From DSOI01 sp041394885 (GTDB lineage Bacteria > Acidobacteriota > Terriglobia > Bryobacterales > Bryobacteraceae): 64,000 nucleotides of DNA. Each line of letters begins with the position of its first letter. The first letter of the stretch is position 1. Positions 1 to 10,279 of this stretch are shown one piece after another. Under the pieces are notes generated by a model. That model saw nothing but the letters and a program-made list of their open reading frames with translations. It was not told the origin of the DNA and did no database searches. Both the position numbers and the translations under genes were made by a program. The stretch covers positions 21,946 to 85,945 of the forward strand of contig JAWKHI010000029.1 of NCBI GenBank assembly GCA_041394885.1. Reading direction: 5' to 3'.

Positions 1-671
1 TGCCCGCGAAAACGGCTCATGGCGAACGCCGCGGAAAACGCCGTCGACACGTGCGCGCTCGGAAATACGCTGGTATGGATTCCCCAATTGCCCAATAGCC
101 AACGGTTGAAAGAACGAAAAACAGGCTGTATTGTTGGCAAATCCTCGTTCGGAAATACCGTTCTCGGGGGCTCGCTCGGGAAAAACGGAAACAAGGCGTA
201 GGCCGCGAAGGTAGCCAGCATCACCGGAAACAGCAGTTCCTCGGCGCGCCTTCGCAGCCCGAGCCTGTAGAGGGTGGCGAGGCACGCAGTCCCGATGGTG
301 TAAACGAGCGTGTAGGAGACCTCGAGAATCACTGGGCCCACCGGACCCAACGCTTCGATGATGGCCCGCAGATGCCATTCATTGAGCAGCATACGGTCCC
401 ACTCCACCCACGCCTGCTCCAGTTCAATCCCCGCGTGCGGCAGGGCGAACCAGCCCATCTCCTCATAACCGAGGAGCATGAGCGGCAACTGAATCCAATC
501 CCGGACGTAGGGGGGATCGCGCCGAATCAGCATCGGGTACAGAGCAAGAAGGGAGAGATTCAGAATCACCGTCCGTGTCCGCACCGCGTTGTCCAGGGGT
601 AGCGCCAAAGCCACTAGCGTCGCGTAGGCGAAATAGACGAGGACTACGATCTCGGATGGGCGTGGCCGCAC
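1..671 (-). CDS. PAP2-superfamily membrane protein, 3' part cut by window edge
   Basis: Reading the minus strand from a GTG at 671 gives 223 uninterrupted codons that run off the left edge. The product is strongly hydrophobic, with several membrane segments, and ends in the visible part with SVFPSAHVSTAFSAAFAMSR. The PSAH core is the central motif of the PAP2 phosphatase superfamily, as in the inositolphosphotransferase-like branch (the later His motif would lie beyond the edge). Members act on phosphorylated lipids or sugars in the membrane. No ATG is available near the start, so GTG at 671 is the most upstream plausible start; a later internal ATG is possible. The gene is divergent from the Gfo/Idh gene starting at 703, leaving about 30 bases between them. 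Substrate cannot be told from sequence. Confidence 0.72.
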   Translation of the reverse strand, partial: MRPRPSEIVVLVYFAYATLVALALPLDNAVRTRTVILNLSLLALYPMLIRRDPPYVRDWIQLPLMLLGYEEMGWFALPHAGIELEQAWVEWDRMLLNEWHLRAIIEALGPVGPVILEVSYTLVYTIGTACLATLYRLGLRRRAEELLFPVMLATFAAYALFPFFPSEPPRTVFPNEDLPTIQPVFRSFNRWLLGNWGIHTSVFPSAHVSTAFSAAFAMSRFRG

Positions 672-702
672 AATGGCTACAATAGCAGCAGGAATTCTCC
701 CA

Positions 703-2046
703 ATGGCAACTACAAGACGTCATTTCCTTCAAGCCAGCGGTGGCGCGGCGGCGTTGGCATCGCAATTAGCCGGGCAATCCTCGCGGTCCGCCAATGACAA
801 GGTTCAGATCGCGCTCATCGGCGCGGGCGGGCAGGGAAGCGGAGATGTCGAGTCTTCGCTCGCCACGCCGGGAGTAGAACTGGTGGCCGCGGCCGATGTT
901 TATCAAGGCCGTCTCACACGCGTCCGCGAACGCTGGGGCAAGCAAGTGTTCGTTTCGCGCGACTATCGCGAGGTGCTGGCGCGCAAGGACGTCGACGCCG
1001 TCATCATCGCGACTCCGGACCATTGGCATTCCCGGATCGCGATTGACTCCATGCAGGCAGGCAAGGATGTCTATTGTGAGAAGCCCATGATACAACTAGC
1101 CTCGGATGGACGCGCGATGGTCGACGCCGAAAAGACCACCGGGCGCATCCTGCAGGTGGGCAGCCAGCGCGTCAGTTCGATCGTTTATGACAAGGCGCGG
1201 CAGTTGTTCCAGTCCGGCTCCATCGGCCGGGTGAACATGATCGAAGCATGGTGGGATCGCAACTCGGCCATCGGGGCTTGGCAGTATTCCATTCCGCCCG
1301 ACGCCTCGCCGGCGACCGTCGATTGGGACCGCTTCCTCGGCCGCGCTCCGAAGCGCGAATTCGAGGCCACGCGTCTGTTCCGCTGGCGCAACTACCGCGA
1401 CTACGGCACCGGTGTCGCCGGCGACCTCTTCGTCCACCTGTTCAGCGGCATGCATTTCATCACCGGCGCGCTCGGCCCGAACCGGATTTATGCCACTGGC
1501 GGGCTGCGGTTCTGGGACGATGGCCGGGATGTGGCCGACGTCATGCTCGGGCTGTTCGACTATCCGGAAACGAAAAGCCACCCCGAGTTCACTCTCATGC
1601 TGCGGGTGAATTTCGTCGACGGCTCCGGTGGCAGCCATGTCTTCCGATTCGTCGGCAGCGAAGGTGTGATGACGGTGGGCAATGGCGTCACCATCGAGCG
1701 CCAGCCCCGTGAAAGTCAACCCGGCTACACCATCGATACTTTTCCCCAGGATGTGCGCGAGCAATTCCTGGCCGAATACCGGAAGGAGTTTCCCCCGGTC
1801 ACTCCCAACCCGGATGCGCTGCGGCCGCAGAGCGCGGAAAAGTATCTCGCGCCGCCCGGCTACAGCGATCACCGGGACCATCACCGGAACTTCATCGAAG
1901 CCGTCCGGTCCCGTAAGCCGGTAGTAGAAGACGGAACTTTCGGTTTCCGCGCGGCTGGTCCGGCGGTGCTTTCCAACGTCAGCTACTTCGAAAAGCGAGC
2001 GGTGTACTGGGATCCTGAATCGATGACCGTGGTCAACAAAGGATAA
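703..2046 (+). CDS. Gfo/Idh/MocA family oxidoreductase with Tat signal
   Basis: The 447-residue product starts with a twin-arginine signal (TTRRHFLQASGG then a hydrophobic Ala-rich stretch), so it is probably exported folded to the periplasm with its NAD(P) cofactor. A Rossmann region follows (ALIGAGGQGSGD), then the family signature CEKPM preceded by TPDHWHSRIA, and a C-terminal alpha/beta substrate domain (RFLGRAPKREFE onward). Such proteins oxidise or isomerise sugars and related polyols; the substrate is unknown. I chose the ATG at 703 over an in-frame ATG at 673 because an AGGA lies nine bases upstream and because it places the RR motif at the N terminus. A closely related gene follows four bases after the stop, so the two form a tandem duplicate and probably an operon. 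Confidence 0.88.
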   Translation: MATTRRHFLQASGGAAALASQLAGQSSRSANDKVQIALIGAGGQGSGDVESSLATPGVELVAAADVYQGRLTRVRERWGKQVFVSRDYREVLARKDVDAVIIATPDHWHSRIAIDSMQAGKDVYCEKPMIQLASDGRAMVDAEKTTGRILQVGSQRVSSIVYDKARQLFQSGSIGRVNMIEAWWDRNSAIGAWQYSIPPDASPATVDWDRFLGRAPKREFEATRLFRWRNYRDYGTGVAGDLFVHLFSGMHFITGALGPNRIYATGGLRFWDDGRDVADVMLGLFDYPETKSHPEFTLMLRVNFVDGSGGSHVFRFVGSEGVMTVGNGVTIERQPRESQPGYTIDTFPQDVREQFLAEYRKEFPPVTPNPDALRPQSAEKYLAPPGYSDHRDHHRNFIEAVRSRKPVVEDGTFGFRAAGPAVLSNVSYFEKRAVYWDPESMTVVNKG

Positions 2047-2050
2047 GACA

Positions 2051-3320
2051 ATGCCATCCCCGAACGACACCATTCAAATCGCGACCATCGGCGTGGGCGG
2101 TATGGGCTCCGGCGACACGGTTTACGCACTACAGGTTCCCGGCGTCAAGCTCGTCGCCGTGGCTGACCTCTATGACGGTCGGCTCGAGCGCGCCAAGGAG
2201 CGTTGGGGCGCCGGCATTCAGACCACGCGCGACTATCGCGAAGTACTCGCCCGCAAGGATGTGGACGCTGTCATCGTCGGCACCCCGGATCACTGGCATT
2301 CCCGTATCTCGATCGACGCCATGAACGCCGGAAAGGACGTCTATTGCGAGAAGCCCATGGTCCAGAAGATCGAACAGGGCCATGAAGTGGTGGCGGCGCA
2401 GAAAAAGACCGGCCGCATTCTTCAGGTGGGCAGCCAGTACGCGAGTTCCATGGTCTTTCACAAGGCGAAGGAACTGCTTGCCTCCGGCGCCATCGGAACC
2501 CTGAACATGGTGGAAGCCTGGCTCGATCGCAACACCGCCATCGGCGCGTGGCAGTATTCCATTCCGCCCGACGCCAACCCACAACGCGTCGATTGGGACC
2601 GCTACATCGCCAATGCTCCGCGGCGGCCCTTCGACGCCAAGCGCTTCTTCCGCTGGCGCAACTACCAGGACTACGGCACCGGAGTGGCAGGCGATCTGTA
2701 TGTCCACCTGCTTACCGGGTTGCATGTGGTGACCGGATCGGACGGGCCCAATCGAATTTTCGCCACCGGTGGGATCCGTTTTTGGAATGACGAACGCGAC
2801 GTACCCGATGTCACCATCGCGCTGGTCGATTATCCCAAGACGGTGAAGCACCCGGAATTCACGCTGGCGTTGCGCGTCAATTTCGCGTCGGGCGGCGTGA
2901 ACCGAGAGTCGTTCGGCGTGCGGTTTGTCGGTAGCGAGGGCGTGATGACGGTTGGGTACGGAACGCTGACCTTGGCGCGCAAGCCGCGCGAGTCCGAGCC
3001 CGGCTACACCATCGGCACGTTCCCGAAAGACGTTCAGGAGAAGTTCCTGAAGGACTACCACGCCCGCTACCCGAAACAGGTTCCCAACGCCGACGCGATG
3101 CGCCCGGAGAAGGAAGATGTGTACACTCCTCCGCGCGAACATGTGCCGCATCTGGAGCATCACAAAAATTTCTACGCCGCCGTGCGTTCGCACAAAGCCG
3201 TTCTTCGAGGATGCCGAGTTCGGTTTACGGACCGCCGGTCCTGCCCTGCTGTGTAACCATTCTTACTTTGAGCGTAAGGTTTGCGAGTGGGATCCGGCGA
3301 CGCTCACACGTAAGGCGTAA
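2051..3320 (+). pseudogene. Second Gfo/Idh/MocA oxidoreductase, frameshifted near the C terminus
   Basis: This is a tandem paralogue of the preceding gene: it shares ATIGVGGMGSGD, TPDHWHSRIS, CEKPM, RWRNYQDYGTGVAGDLYVHL and the C-terminal domain. AAAGGA at 2038-2043 is a good ribosome site overlapping the end of the upstream gene. Unlike its neighbour it has no signal peptide. The frame is lost at about 3200: the ATG frame reads on to a false end at 3256, while the expected ending (FEDAEFGLRTAGPALL to WDPATLTRKA) is intact in the +1 frame and stops at 3320. One extra T in GTTCTTCG would explain it. The conserved reading beyond the lesion suggests either a very recent mutation or a sequence error; without correction the last 40 or so residues are replaced. 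Confidence 0.8.
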
Positions 3321-3413
3321 GACGGCCCCCGCGAGTAGGTAGGACTTCTTACCGCGGGCCCCTCGGTGGATCTCCCCATTCGATCGTTCCGGATCTCGCC
3401 CGAACGATAGGAT

Positions 3414-5952
3414 GTGAAACTCCACCGCTTATTCGCACTGGCCGCTTCGGCTGGGTTGTGCCTCGCCCAGGAGGCGGTTTCAGTCGAAGGAAAATTCTTC
3501 GCCGGCGGGAAGGGCGCGGCCCATCGAGCCGCCTACGCTCTCGAGGTTCCGAGTGTCGCCGCGGGCCTCGGTCCCGCTCCCGAGTTCGCGCTGCCCGCCA
3601 TCGACCGGGACGCTCCATCGAAGAATCGTGTGGAAGCCGGCGCCGCCGCCAACTACGGACGTCTGGTGGTGGGCGCGGTGCGCGATCTGGACCCGGCTGG
3701 GATGGCCGCGGGCGAGTGGATCCAAACTCCCGATGGCCGCTGGCTGTGGCGGCTCACGCTGCGCTCCACCGGGGCGCGGATGGTGCGAGTACACTTCAAG
3801 GACTTTCAGATCGGAGAGGGCCAGGTCTATCTCTTCAACGATCCTGGCGCCGCGCAGCGGTTCACCGGAGGCGGCCTCTACGGCGACGGCGAATTCTGGA
3901 CCGCCACCACCATCGGTGAGCGTCCAGGTGGAGTACCTGCCCGCGAGCGGACTGCGCGAGGATGCGCTTCCGTTCCGGATCACGGGGTTGAGCCATCTGT
4001 GGGAAGACCTGGAAGCTGTACCGGACGCCGTGGCCGCGCGCCCGCTCGCGCTATCGGGCAAAGCCGGCAGTGCTCATCCCGGGTCCACCCTCAGCCTGAA
4101 CGCCAACACCGGGGGCAGGGAAGTGGCGGCCTGCCATCTGGATGTAAGCTGCTACCCGGAATGGCGGAAGGAGGCATCCGGCGTCGCGCGCATTCTGTTC
4201 GTGGAAAACAACGTGGTTTCCGCCTGCTCGGGTGCGTTGATCAATTCGCGGAGCGGAACCGGAAAACCGCTGTTCCTTACCGCCGATCACTGCGTTTCGA
4301 GCGAAGAGGTGGCGCGCACGGTTCAGGCCAATTTCTTCTACGAAACGGCGGCGTGCGGTGCGAACGAGCCGGACTTCAACCGCGTGGAGAACATCCTCGG
4401 CGCCAGCTATCTCGATAGCGACGATCTCCCCGCGGGCGATTACTCGCTGCTGCTTCTCAGCGGGGCGCCTTCGAACGTCTACTATTTCGGCTGGACCACG
4501 GAAGAGCCTGCGATGGGCGCGCGCGTCACCGGCATCCATCACCCGGCCGGCACGTTCAAACGCATCAGCTTCGGCGAGCGCGTGAAAGACGAGGGAATCG
4601 TGGTGGGCGGCGTGCTCGTGGCCGAATACGCTCCGGCGGACAAGTTCTACGCGATTCACAAGACGGAGGGCAAGGCGCAGGGCGGGTCCTCCGGATCGCC
4701 GCTTCTCAATGGAAACAAGCAGATCGTCGGTATACTCAGCGCCGGCCCATCCTACTCGCCGATTCCCGAAGAGCAGGATCGCTTGCTCTGTGAGGCGCCA
4801 CGCCTGGTGGTCTACTACGGCCGGCTTACCGCCGGATACGATGCGCTCCAGCCCTGGCTCGAGGATCTGCGGGCCGCCCAGATGGCCTTTCCACGGCCCG
4901 GGGATACGCTTCCCGGCAGCACGGTGAATTTCCGGTGGAGTTCGGGTGTCGGAGCCCGGGAATTTCGCATTCTGATTGGGCGCGAAGTGGGCGGCGCGGA
5001 GATCGCCAGCCGGTCCACCGGTCTTGCGACCTCCGTCTCGGTGGCCGGTCTGCCGCGCGACGGAAGGCCCGTCCACGTTCGCCTGATGACGCTTCTCGAG
5101 TCGGGCTGGGAAGCCGTGGATACTACCTACATCGCGCAAAACGGCGCGCAAGTGGATGCGGCGTCGATCGTGTCGCCGGTGGCCGGTTCCGTCATCCGGA
5201 CCGGTTCGGTCCTGTTCCAGTGGGCCAACGGTGTCAAGGTGGACGAGTACCGCCTCGAGATTGGAACCTCGCTCGGCGGCGGCGATATCTACGGCAACAG
5301 CGCGGGCAAAGCCACTCAGGTTACCGTCAAAGACATCCCGCTTGACGGTACACCGCTCCATGCGCGGTTGTGGTCCTACATTGGCGGAGAATGGGTAAAG
5401 CGTGACTATGTCTACGCCCGCGTCGATGCCCGGCGCGCCACCAATGCTCTCCGTATCGCCAACCGCCTCGCCTATCCGGTTGCGATTCTGGTGAACGAGC
5501 GATCGGTTGCCAGCATCGCGGCGGGTTCTACACAGTCAGTGAACGTTCCGCGAGCCGAAGGAACCACGGTGACGTGGCGCCTGATCCGTCCCATGCGCCC
5601 CGATACCGGCGCGCCGCTCGGAGAGGCTCTCACTGGCGCTATCGCGGCGTCCAGCGACGAACCGGTGCTGGATATCGAAATCAGCAATCGAATCGGATCG
5701 GACACATGGTTCGCGCCTACGGTCACCAACAATAGCGGGCTGCCGCAGTTGCTCGAAGCCAACGGGACGAGATTGTTCTACGCCCTGGGACGCGGAGAAA
5801 CGATCGGTCTGGGCTACTACAAGTACTCCGCCACAAGTTCGGTCCGCGGGTACGCCGATGTCGTCGGCTACTCAGGCTCTGTGACTATTCTGCGCGAGTT
5901 CGAGGACCAAATCGCGGAGGGATCCGGCGCCGTCGCGCTCGAGTTGCGGTAG
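3414..5952 (+). pseudogene. Secreted lysyl-endopeptidase-like serine protease, frameshifted
   Basis: A GTG-started ORF gives a signal peptide (KLHRLFALAASAGLCLAQ) and an N-terminal beta domain ending GLYGDGEFWTATT; the frame then slips by one base between about 3912 and 3925 and continues as VQVEYLPASGLRED to a stop at 5952. The second part holds the trypsin-fold protease: CHLDVSCYPEW, TADHC with the catalytic His, GDYSLLLL with Asp, and GGSSGSP with Ser, an arrangement like Achromobacter lysyl endopeptidase (S1). Two tandem beta-sandwich repeats of about 90 residues follow (beginning near 4885 and 5165), then a unique C terminus. The intact paralogue at 10280-13882 shows how the two halves should join. 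Without correction the first ORF would end at 4418 without a protease domain. Confidence 0.78.
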
Positions 5953-5984
5953 GGGCCGGCCTTCCGTGGTGGAACCCGGCCCCT
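5951..5984. terminator. GC-rich hairpin between convergent genes
   Basis: AGGGGCCGG at 5951-5959 pairs with CCGGCCCCT at 5976-5984 around a 16-base loop, directly after the protease stop and before the convergent LEA-like gene end at 6001. There is no T tract, so it may act as a bidirectional RNA-stabilising or pausing hairpin and not as a classical intrinsic terminator. Confidence 0.4.
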
Positions 5985-6000
5985 GCGGCGGGCTAACACA

Positions 6001-6306
6001 CTAAGTGAGTTTGTCCTTGGCTGCCTCGGCTGCGTCGCCAGCCAAGTCCTTGGCCTTGTCGTAGGCTTTCCCGGCTCCTGACGCCGCATCGCCGGCCAGG
6101 TCCTTGGCCTTGTCGTACGCGGCGCCTGCTCCGCCGGCAACGCCCGAGGCCACGTCGCCCGCCACGTCTGCGCCCTTCTCGTATACGGACTTCGCGGCGC
6201 CCGCGGTGGCGCCTGCGGCGTCTCCCACCACATCGCCCGCCTTTTCAGCGACATCACCGATAGCTCCACCGACGGTGGAGGCGGCCTTCTTGAGTTTGTC
6301 GAACAT
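6001..6306 (-). CDS. Small Ala/Gly/Lys/Asp repeat protein, LEA-like
   Basis: The 101-residue product is hydrophilic and of low complexity. After MFDKLKKAAS it is built from degenerate 11-residue-type units such as AYDKAKDLAGDAA, which occurs twice nearly identically, and VAEKAGDVVGDAAG. This pattern is typical of LEA-like and YtxH-like stress proteins that form amphipathic helices; I cannot tell which. There is no signal peptide or membrane segment. I chose the ATG at 6306 over one at 6333 because AGGAG (6316-6320) sits nine bases upstream. A role in desiccation or osmotic protection is inference from composition only. It stands alone, convergent with the protease gene and divergent from the Oar-like gene at 6530. 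Confidence 0.7.
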   Translation of the reverse strand: MFDKLKKAASTVGGAIGDVAEKAGDVVGDAAGATAGAAKSVYEKGADVAGDVASGVAGGAGAAYDKAKDLAGDAASGAGKAYDKAKDLAGDAAEAAKDKLT

Positions 6307-6529
6307 GTGTGTGAACTCCTCTCGGTTGTACACCGCACCATCGCAGGCACGGCGGGTTGTTTCGCTGTGGAACCGGTGTTACACCAAGTCCCTGCACGTT
6401 TAAGGATACATAATGTGCAAGCGGCATTGCCACCCAATTCGGGACAACATAGTCCCCAGTTGTGGGAGGTTGTCATCGCATTTTCACACCCATTGGCTAA
6501 GCTGGCTGAGAAAGTTTCAGGAGCCATAA

Positions 6530-9500
6530 ATGAACCGGTATTTTCTTCTCATCCCTACCCTTGCCGCTGCTTCGATTCTCTACGCTCAGGCTGACGCCAA
6601 CAAGGGCCAGATCGCCGGCGCGGTCTTTGACGCCAATCAGGCGCTTGTCCCAAACGCGCAGGTGAAGATCAAAAACACGGCTACTGGACTTGAACGTGAA
6701 CTCACCACCAACGCGGCCGGCCAGTACCGCGCCGTGCTGCTTGACCCTGGACCGTACACGATCACAGCTACGGCCCCCGGGTTCGCGGAAAGCAGTCTGG
6801 AGGGGCTGCAACTCTCCGTGGGGACTTCCATCGGGGCCGACATTGTGCTCCAGGTGCAGGCTACCACCACGGTGGTAGAGGTAGGCGCGTCGCTGCTGAG
6901 CTTGGCATTACCGGCCCCGTCAACCACGGTCGACAATAAGGCCATTGTCAACCTCCCTATCAACGGAAGGCGTTTTCAGGACTTCGCGCTCCTTACTCCA
7001 ACGGTCCAAGTGGATCCGCAGCGGGGGCAGCTTTCTTTTGCCGGACAGCGCGGCATCAACGCCAACGTAATGCTCGATGGCGCTGATTACAACCAGCCCT
7101 TCTTCGGAGGCATTCGCGGCGGCGAGAGGTCCAATAGCATCATCACCGTGCCGCAGAGCGCGATTCAGGAGTTCCAGGTGGTGACCACCGGATATAGCGC
7201 CGAATACGGCCGGTCGACCGGCGGTGTTCTCAACACGATCACCAAGTCCGGCACCAATGCGATTCACGGCGATGCGTTCTACCAGATTCGCCACAAAGAG
7301 CTGGGAAAAGTGGATCCGGTGCAGGCGATCGCCTCGCTCGAAACGCTGCAACAGTATGGCGGGGCCATCGGCGGGCCCATTACGGCGGACAAACTCTTTT
7401 TCTTCGGCGCGGTGGAGGGACAGAGGTCGAAGACCCCGCGCCAGGTGTTTTTCTCGCAGTTGAACAATCGGGCGGCGACGGCCAACACGCGAGAAGCCTT
7501 CGATTTCTTCAACTCCGAACAGAAGCCCTTCAAACAGAGCAACGATGCGATGGCGCTCACCGCCCGCACCGATTATCAGTCTCCGGAGGGCAACCGGCTC
7601 ACCTTGCGGTACAACTTCTCCGACGCAACGGCGAACAATGCCGTCTCAGTGGGTGGCGGACTCAGCCCGTTCACCAACCGCGCCTTTTCCAACGACGGTA
7701 TCGAAAAAGACCGGATCCACAACGTCGCCGGCCAGTACACGCATCTGGTTTCGCCGACGGTGCTGAACGATCTTCGGATCGGATACAGCTACGAGTCGCG
7801 GCCTCGGCTTTCCAATTCGGAGACACCGCAGGTTTCGAGCGTGATCGGCACCTTCGGCGCGCGCAATTTCCTTCCGACCGTCCAGGACGATAAGCGGTTC
7901 CAGTTCAACGACGCCGTGTCGTTCACCAAGGGCGCCCACACGCTCAAGGCCGGCTTTGACTACAACTACATCACAACGTTCCAGACCTTTGGCTTCAATC
8001 AGTTCGGCGCATTCTCGATCTCGGGCTCGAACGTCGACACGGCTATGGACATTCTATCCGCGGGCGGCGCGGTGGCCAATCGCTTCGACGACCCCGCGGT
8101 CACATACTCTCGCCAGTTGGGGAATCTGGAAGCCGCATTCAACATGCATCAGGTGGCTGCGTACGCCCAAAATAGCTGGCGAGTCAACGGCCGCCTTACG
8201 CTCGATTTCGGGCTCCGTTGGGAGGGCCAGTGGAACCCCAAGGCCGAAGCAAATAACGATGCCGTGGTGAGTCAGATCCGTAATTTCCGCTTTCCCAACG
8301 GCATGACCGTGGACCCCACGCTCATCCCCAGTTCCAAGGCGCAGGTCATGCCGCGATTTGGCTTCGCGTGGACTCCTACCACCGGCCCCCGCCGCACCGT
8401 CGTCCGCGGCCACTCCGGGTTGTTCTACGCCTCCACTCCACTGATTGTTTTCGCCGGACCCACCAACAACTTCCGCCTGCCTCCCGGCGACGTAAGCATC
8501 ACACTCGCGCCGGTCAACGGACGCAGCGTCTATCAGCAACTGCTCGCCGTGGGCGTGGATCTCAACGCGACGCCGCTCGGCCAGCTTCCCGTGATTCCCA
8601 TCGAAACCGTGCAGCGCGCCTCCGCGCTCGCTCTCGGCGGCAACGCCCGGGACCCGTTCGCCGGAATCGGCGTCACCGCCGCGGCCAGTGACTTCCGCAA
8701 TCCCCGCGCCTTCCAGGCCGGCATCGGAGTGGACCACGAAGTGGTCTCGAACTTCCTCGCCGGGGTGCAGTTCAATCTGGTGAATACGGTTCATCTGCAG
8801 CGGAATCAGGATTACAATCTCCCCGCGCCCACGCTCCGCGCGGCCGATCAGCGCCTGGTGTACGGTCTCCGCAGCGGGGCGCGCCGTCCCCTGCCGAACC
8901 TTGGCGCGGTCACCGTGCGCGCCTCCTCGGCCCGCTCGATGTACCGGGGCGTCACGCTGTCGGCGCAGTATCGCGTCCGCAAGGTCCAATTTGGCGGCTT
9001 CTACACCTGGAGCCAAAACTACTCCGACGACGACACCGAACGCGACGCCGGTGGTTTCAACTACGACGATCCCTCGAATTTCCGGCAGGATTACGGTTTT
9101 TCGAGGAATGACATCCGCAACCAGTGGACCAGCTACTTCGTCTACTCGATGCCTTTCGGCTTCGACGTGTCGGGCATATTCCGCGCCCGCAGCGGCCTGC
9201 CGATCAATCCCACGACGGGCTCCGACAGCAACGAGGAGTTCAGCAACAATGACCGGCCGTTGTCGGCCCCGGGTGTGAGGCTGGAGAGGAATTCGTTCCG
9301 AAATCGCGCGGTCTACAACGACGATCTACGGATCCTGAAGAATTTTCCACTCGGCGGCGATACGCGCCGGCTGCAGTTTTCGGTGGAGTTCTTCAACCTG
9401 TTCAATCTCGACAACGTGGTCTACAGCGGCTCCAACGGCGGTCTGTTCGGCGGTGTCTACGGCGCCGGCATCGACGCCCGCACCGGGCAGGCCGTTGCCG

Positions 9501-9610
9501 TCGACCCCCGGTTCCAGCGCCTTCGTCTCCCCGATGGCAGCTACGACCGCAGCAATGCACAGGTGGGCAACCCGCTGCAGGTGCAGTTCGGTCTACGGCT
9601 GTTTTTCTGA
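6530..9610 (+). CDS. Oar-like TonB-dependent outer-membrane protein
   Basis: The product has 1026 residues. A signal peptide (NRYFLLIPTLAAASILYAQ) is followed by a carboxypeptidase-regulatory-like beta domain (GQIAGAVFDANQALVPNAQV, residues about 25-110), a plug domain (VNLPINGRRFQDFALLTP; NVMLDGADYNQP; EYGRSTGGVLNTITKSGTN) and a long beta-barrel that ends in QVQFGLRLFF, with the terminal aromatic residue expected for Bam insertion. The architecture is that of Oar-like receptors, which take up or bind large substrates such as peptides and glycans at the outer membrane; the ligand is unknown. AGGAG lies a few bases upstream of the ATG. Its 3' end overlaps the convergent lipoprotein gene by 18 bases. 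The frame is intact, unlike the twin receptors at 26.9-33.5 kb. Confidence 0.9.
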   Translation: MNRYFLLIPTLAAASILYAQADANKGQIAGAVFDANQALVPNAQVKIKNTATGLERELTTNAAGQYRAVLLDPGPYTITATAPGFAESSLEGLQLSVGTSIGADIVLQVQATTTVVEVGASLLSLALPAPSTTVDNKAIVNLPINGRRFQDFALLTPTVQVDPQRGQLSFAGQRGINANVMLDGADYNQPFFGGIRGGERSNSIITVPQSAIQEFQVVTTGYSAEYGRSTGGVLNTITKSGTNAIHGDAFYQIRHKELGKVDPVQAIASLETLQQYGGAIGGPITADKLFFFGAVEGQRSKTPRQVFFSQLNNRAATANTREAFDFFNSEQKPFKQSNDAMALTARTDYQSPEGNRLTLRYNFSDATANNAVSVGGGLSPFTNRAFSNDGIEKDRIHNVAGQYTHLVSPTVLNDLRIGYSYESRPRLSNSETPQVSSVIGTFGARNFLPTVQDDKRFQFNDAVSFTKGAHTLKAGFDYNYITTFQTFGFNQFGAFSISGSNVDTAMDILSAGGAVANRFDDPAVTYSRQLGNLEAAFNMHQVAAYAQNSWRVNGRLTLDFGLRWEGQWNPKAEANNDAVVSQIRNFRFPNGMTVDPTLIPSSKAQVMPRFGFAWTPTTGPRRTVVRGHSGLFYASTPLIVFAGPTNNFRLPPGDVSITLAPVNGRSVYQQLLAVGVDLNATPLGQLPVIPIETVQRASALALGGNARDPFAGIGVTAAASDFRNPRAFQAGIGVDHEVVSNFLAGVQFNLVNTVHLQRNQDYNLPAPTLRAADQRLVYGLRSGARRPLPNLGAVTVRASSARSMYRGVTLSAQYRVRKVQFGGFYTWSQNYSDDDTERDAGGFNYDDPSNFRQDYGFSRNDIRNQWTSYFVYSMPFGFDVSGIFRARSGLPINPTTGSDSNEEFSNNDRPLSAPGVRLERNSFRNRAVYNDDLRILKNFPLGGDTRRLQFSVEFFNLFNLDNVVYSGSNGGLFGGVYGAGIDARTGQAVAVDPRFQRLRLPDGSYDRSNAQVGNPLQVQFGLRLFF

Positions 9611-10123
9611 GGATGGACCTTCGTTCGGTTGCGGCTGGGTGGTAGCGGCGTCGCCCCCACGCCGGATTCGCCCGAACATCTCACCGCCCGGGCCCTTGCC
9701 GCTCCACCAGAGCCCGGCGTAGTGATCGCGATACATCATCACCCGCGCCGTGAAAGTGCCCATGCCGGGAATCGACAAGTCCGTCAGTGTGATCATGGGC
9801 GTGTCTCCGGCCCACAGCACTTTCACCGGAACCGGAACTGTAACGTCGTGATCGCCATATTGGATGCGCGTCTGGATGAGCCATATGCCTCCTGGCATCT
9901 TTGACGCCTTTGCGATGGTGTACTTGTCCTGGCTGATCTTGTCGCTTCGCGTGGAGGTGAACTTGCCTTCGAGCGTCGCGTTGGTGAGCATCGCTTCGAA
10001 CTCGCTCTCCCGTTTTGCGACGTCGGTTTGGGATGGCCCTCCGCCCCCGCATCCGGAAAGCAGCAGCAGAAATGGCAGCGCGCCGGACGCGGACGCGCAA
10101 GCAAGCAAGGTGGTGCGAAGCAT
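9593..10123 (-). CDS. Predicted lipoprotein of unknown function
   Basis: The 176-residue product begins with a lipoprotein signal: basic N-terminus, hydrophobic stretch and the lipobox LLSGC followed by a Gly run, so it is probably acylated at Cys and anchored in a membrane. The remainder is a small beta-rich domain (GKFTSTRSDKISQDKYTI; DHDVTVPVPVKVLWAGDTPM; GMGTFTARVMMYRDHYAGLW) with a Gly/Pro/Gln-rich tail. I do not recognise the family. It converges on and overlaps the end of the Oar-like gene by 18 bases, and is divergent from the protease gene at 10280. Confidence 0.75.
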   Translation of the reverse strand: MLRTTLLACASASGALPFLLLLSGCGGGGPSQTDVAKRESEFEAMLTNATLEGKFTSTRSDKISQDKYTIAKASKMPGGIWLIQTRIQYGDHDVTVPVPVKVLWAGDTPMITLTDLSIPGMGTFTARVMMYRDHYAGLWWSGKGPGGEMFGRIRRGGDAATTQPQPNEGPSSEKQP

Positions 10124-10279
10124 GGAACTCGATTCTATCGCGCTTTGTTAATTTCGCACGGATCGGCTTCGAGCGGTGAATCCGGCGTGGTGGCTCTGAA
10201 CGTCGGTGAAACTGACCGTCAACTTTCTTTGGAAACAGACGACAATAAGAGTATCCACGCGAGGAGCCACCCCACCCCA

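Noticed and set aside
1096..2073. Long minus-strand frame opposite the first Gfo/Idh gene
   Set aside because: Antisense shadow of a well-supported gene in GC-rich DNA; no ribosome site or domain.
6441..6456. GGGAC-AACATA-GTCCC dyad upstream of the Oar-like gene
   Set aside because: Only five paired bases, with no second copy; expected by chance in GC-rich sequence.
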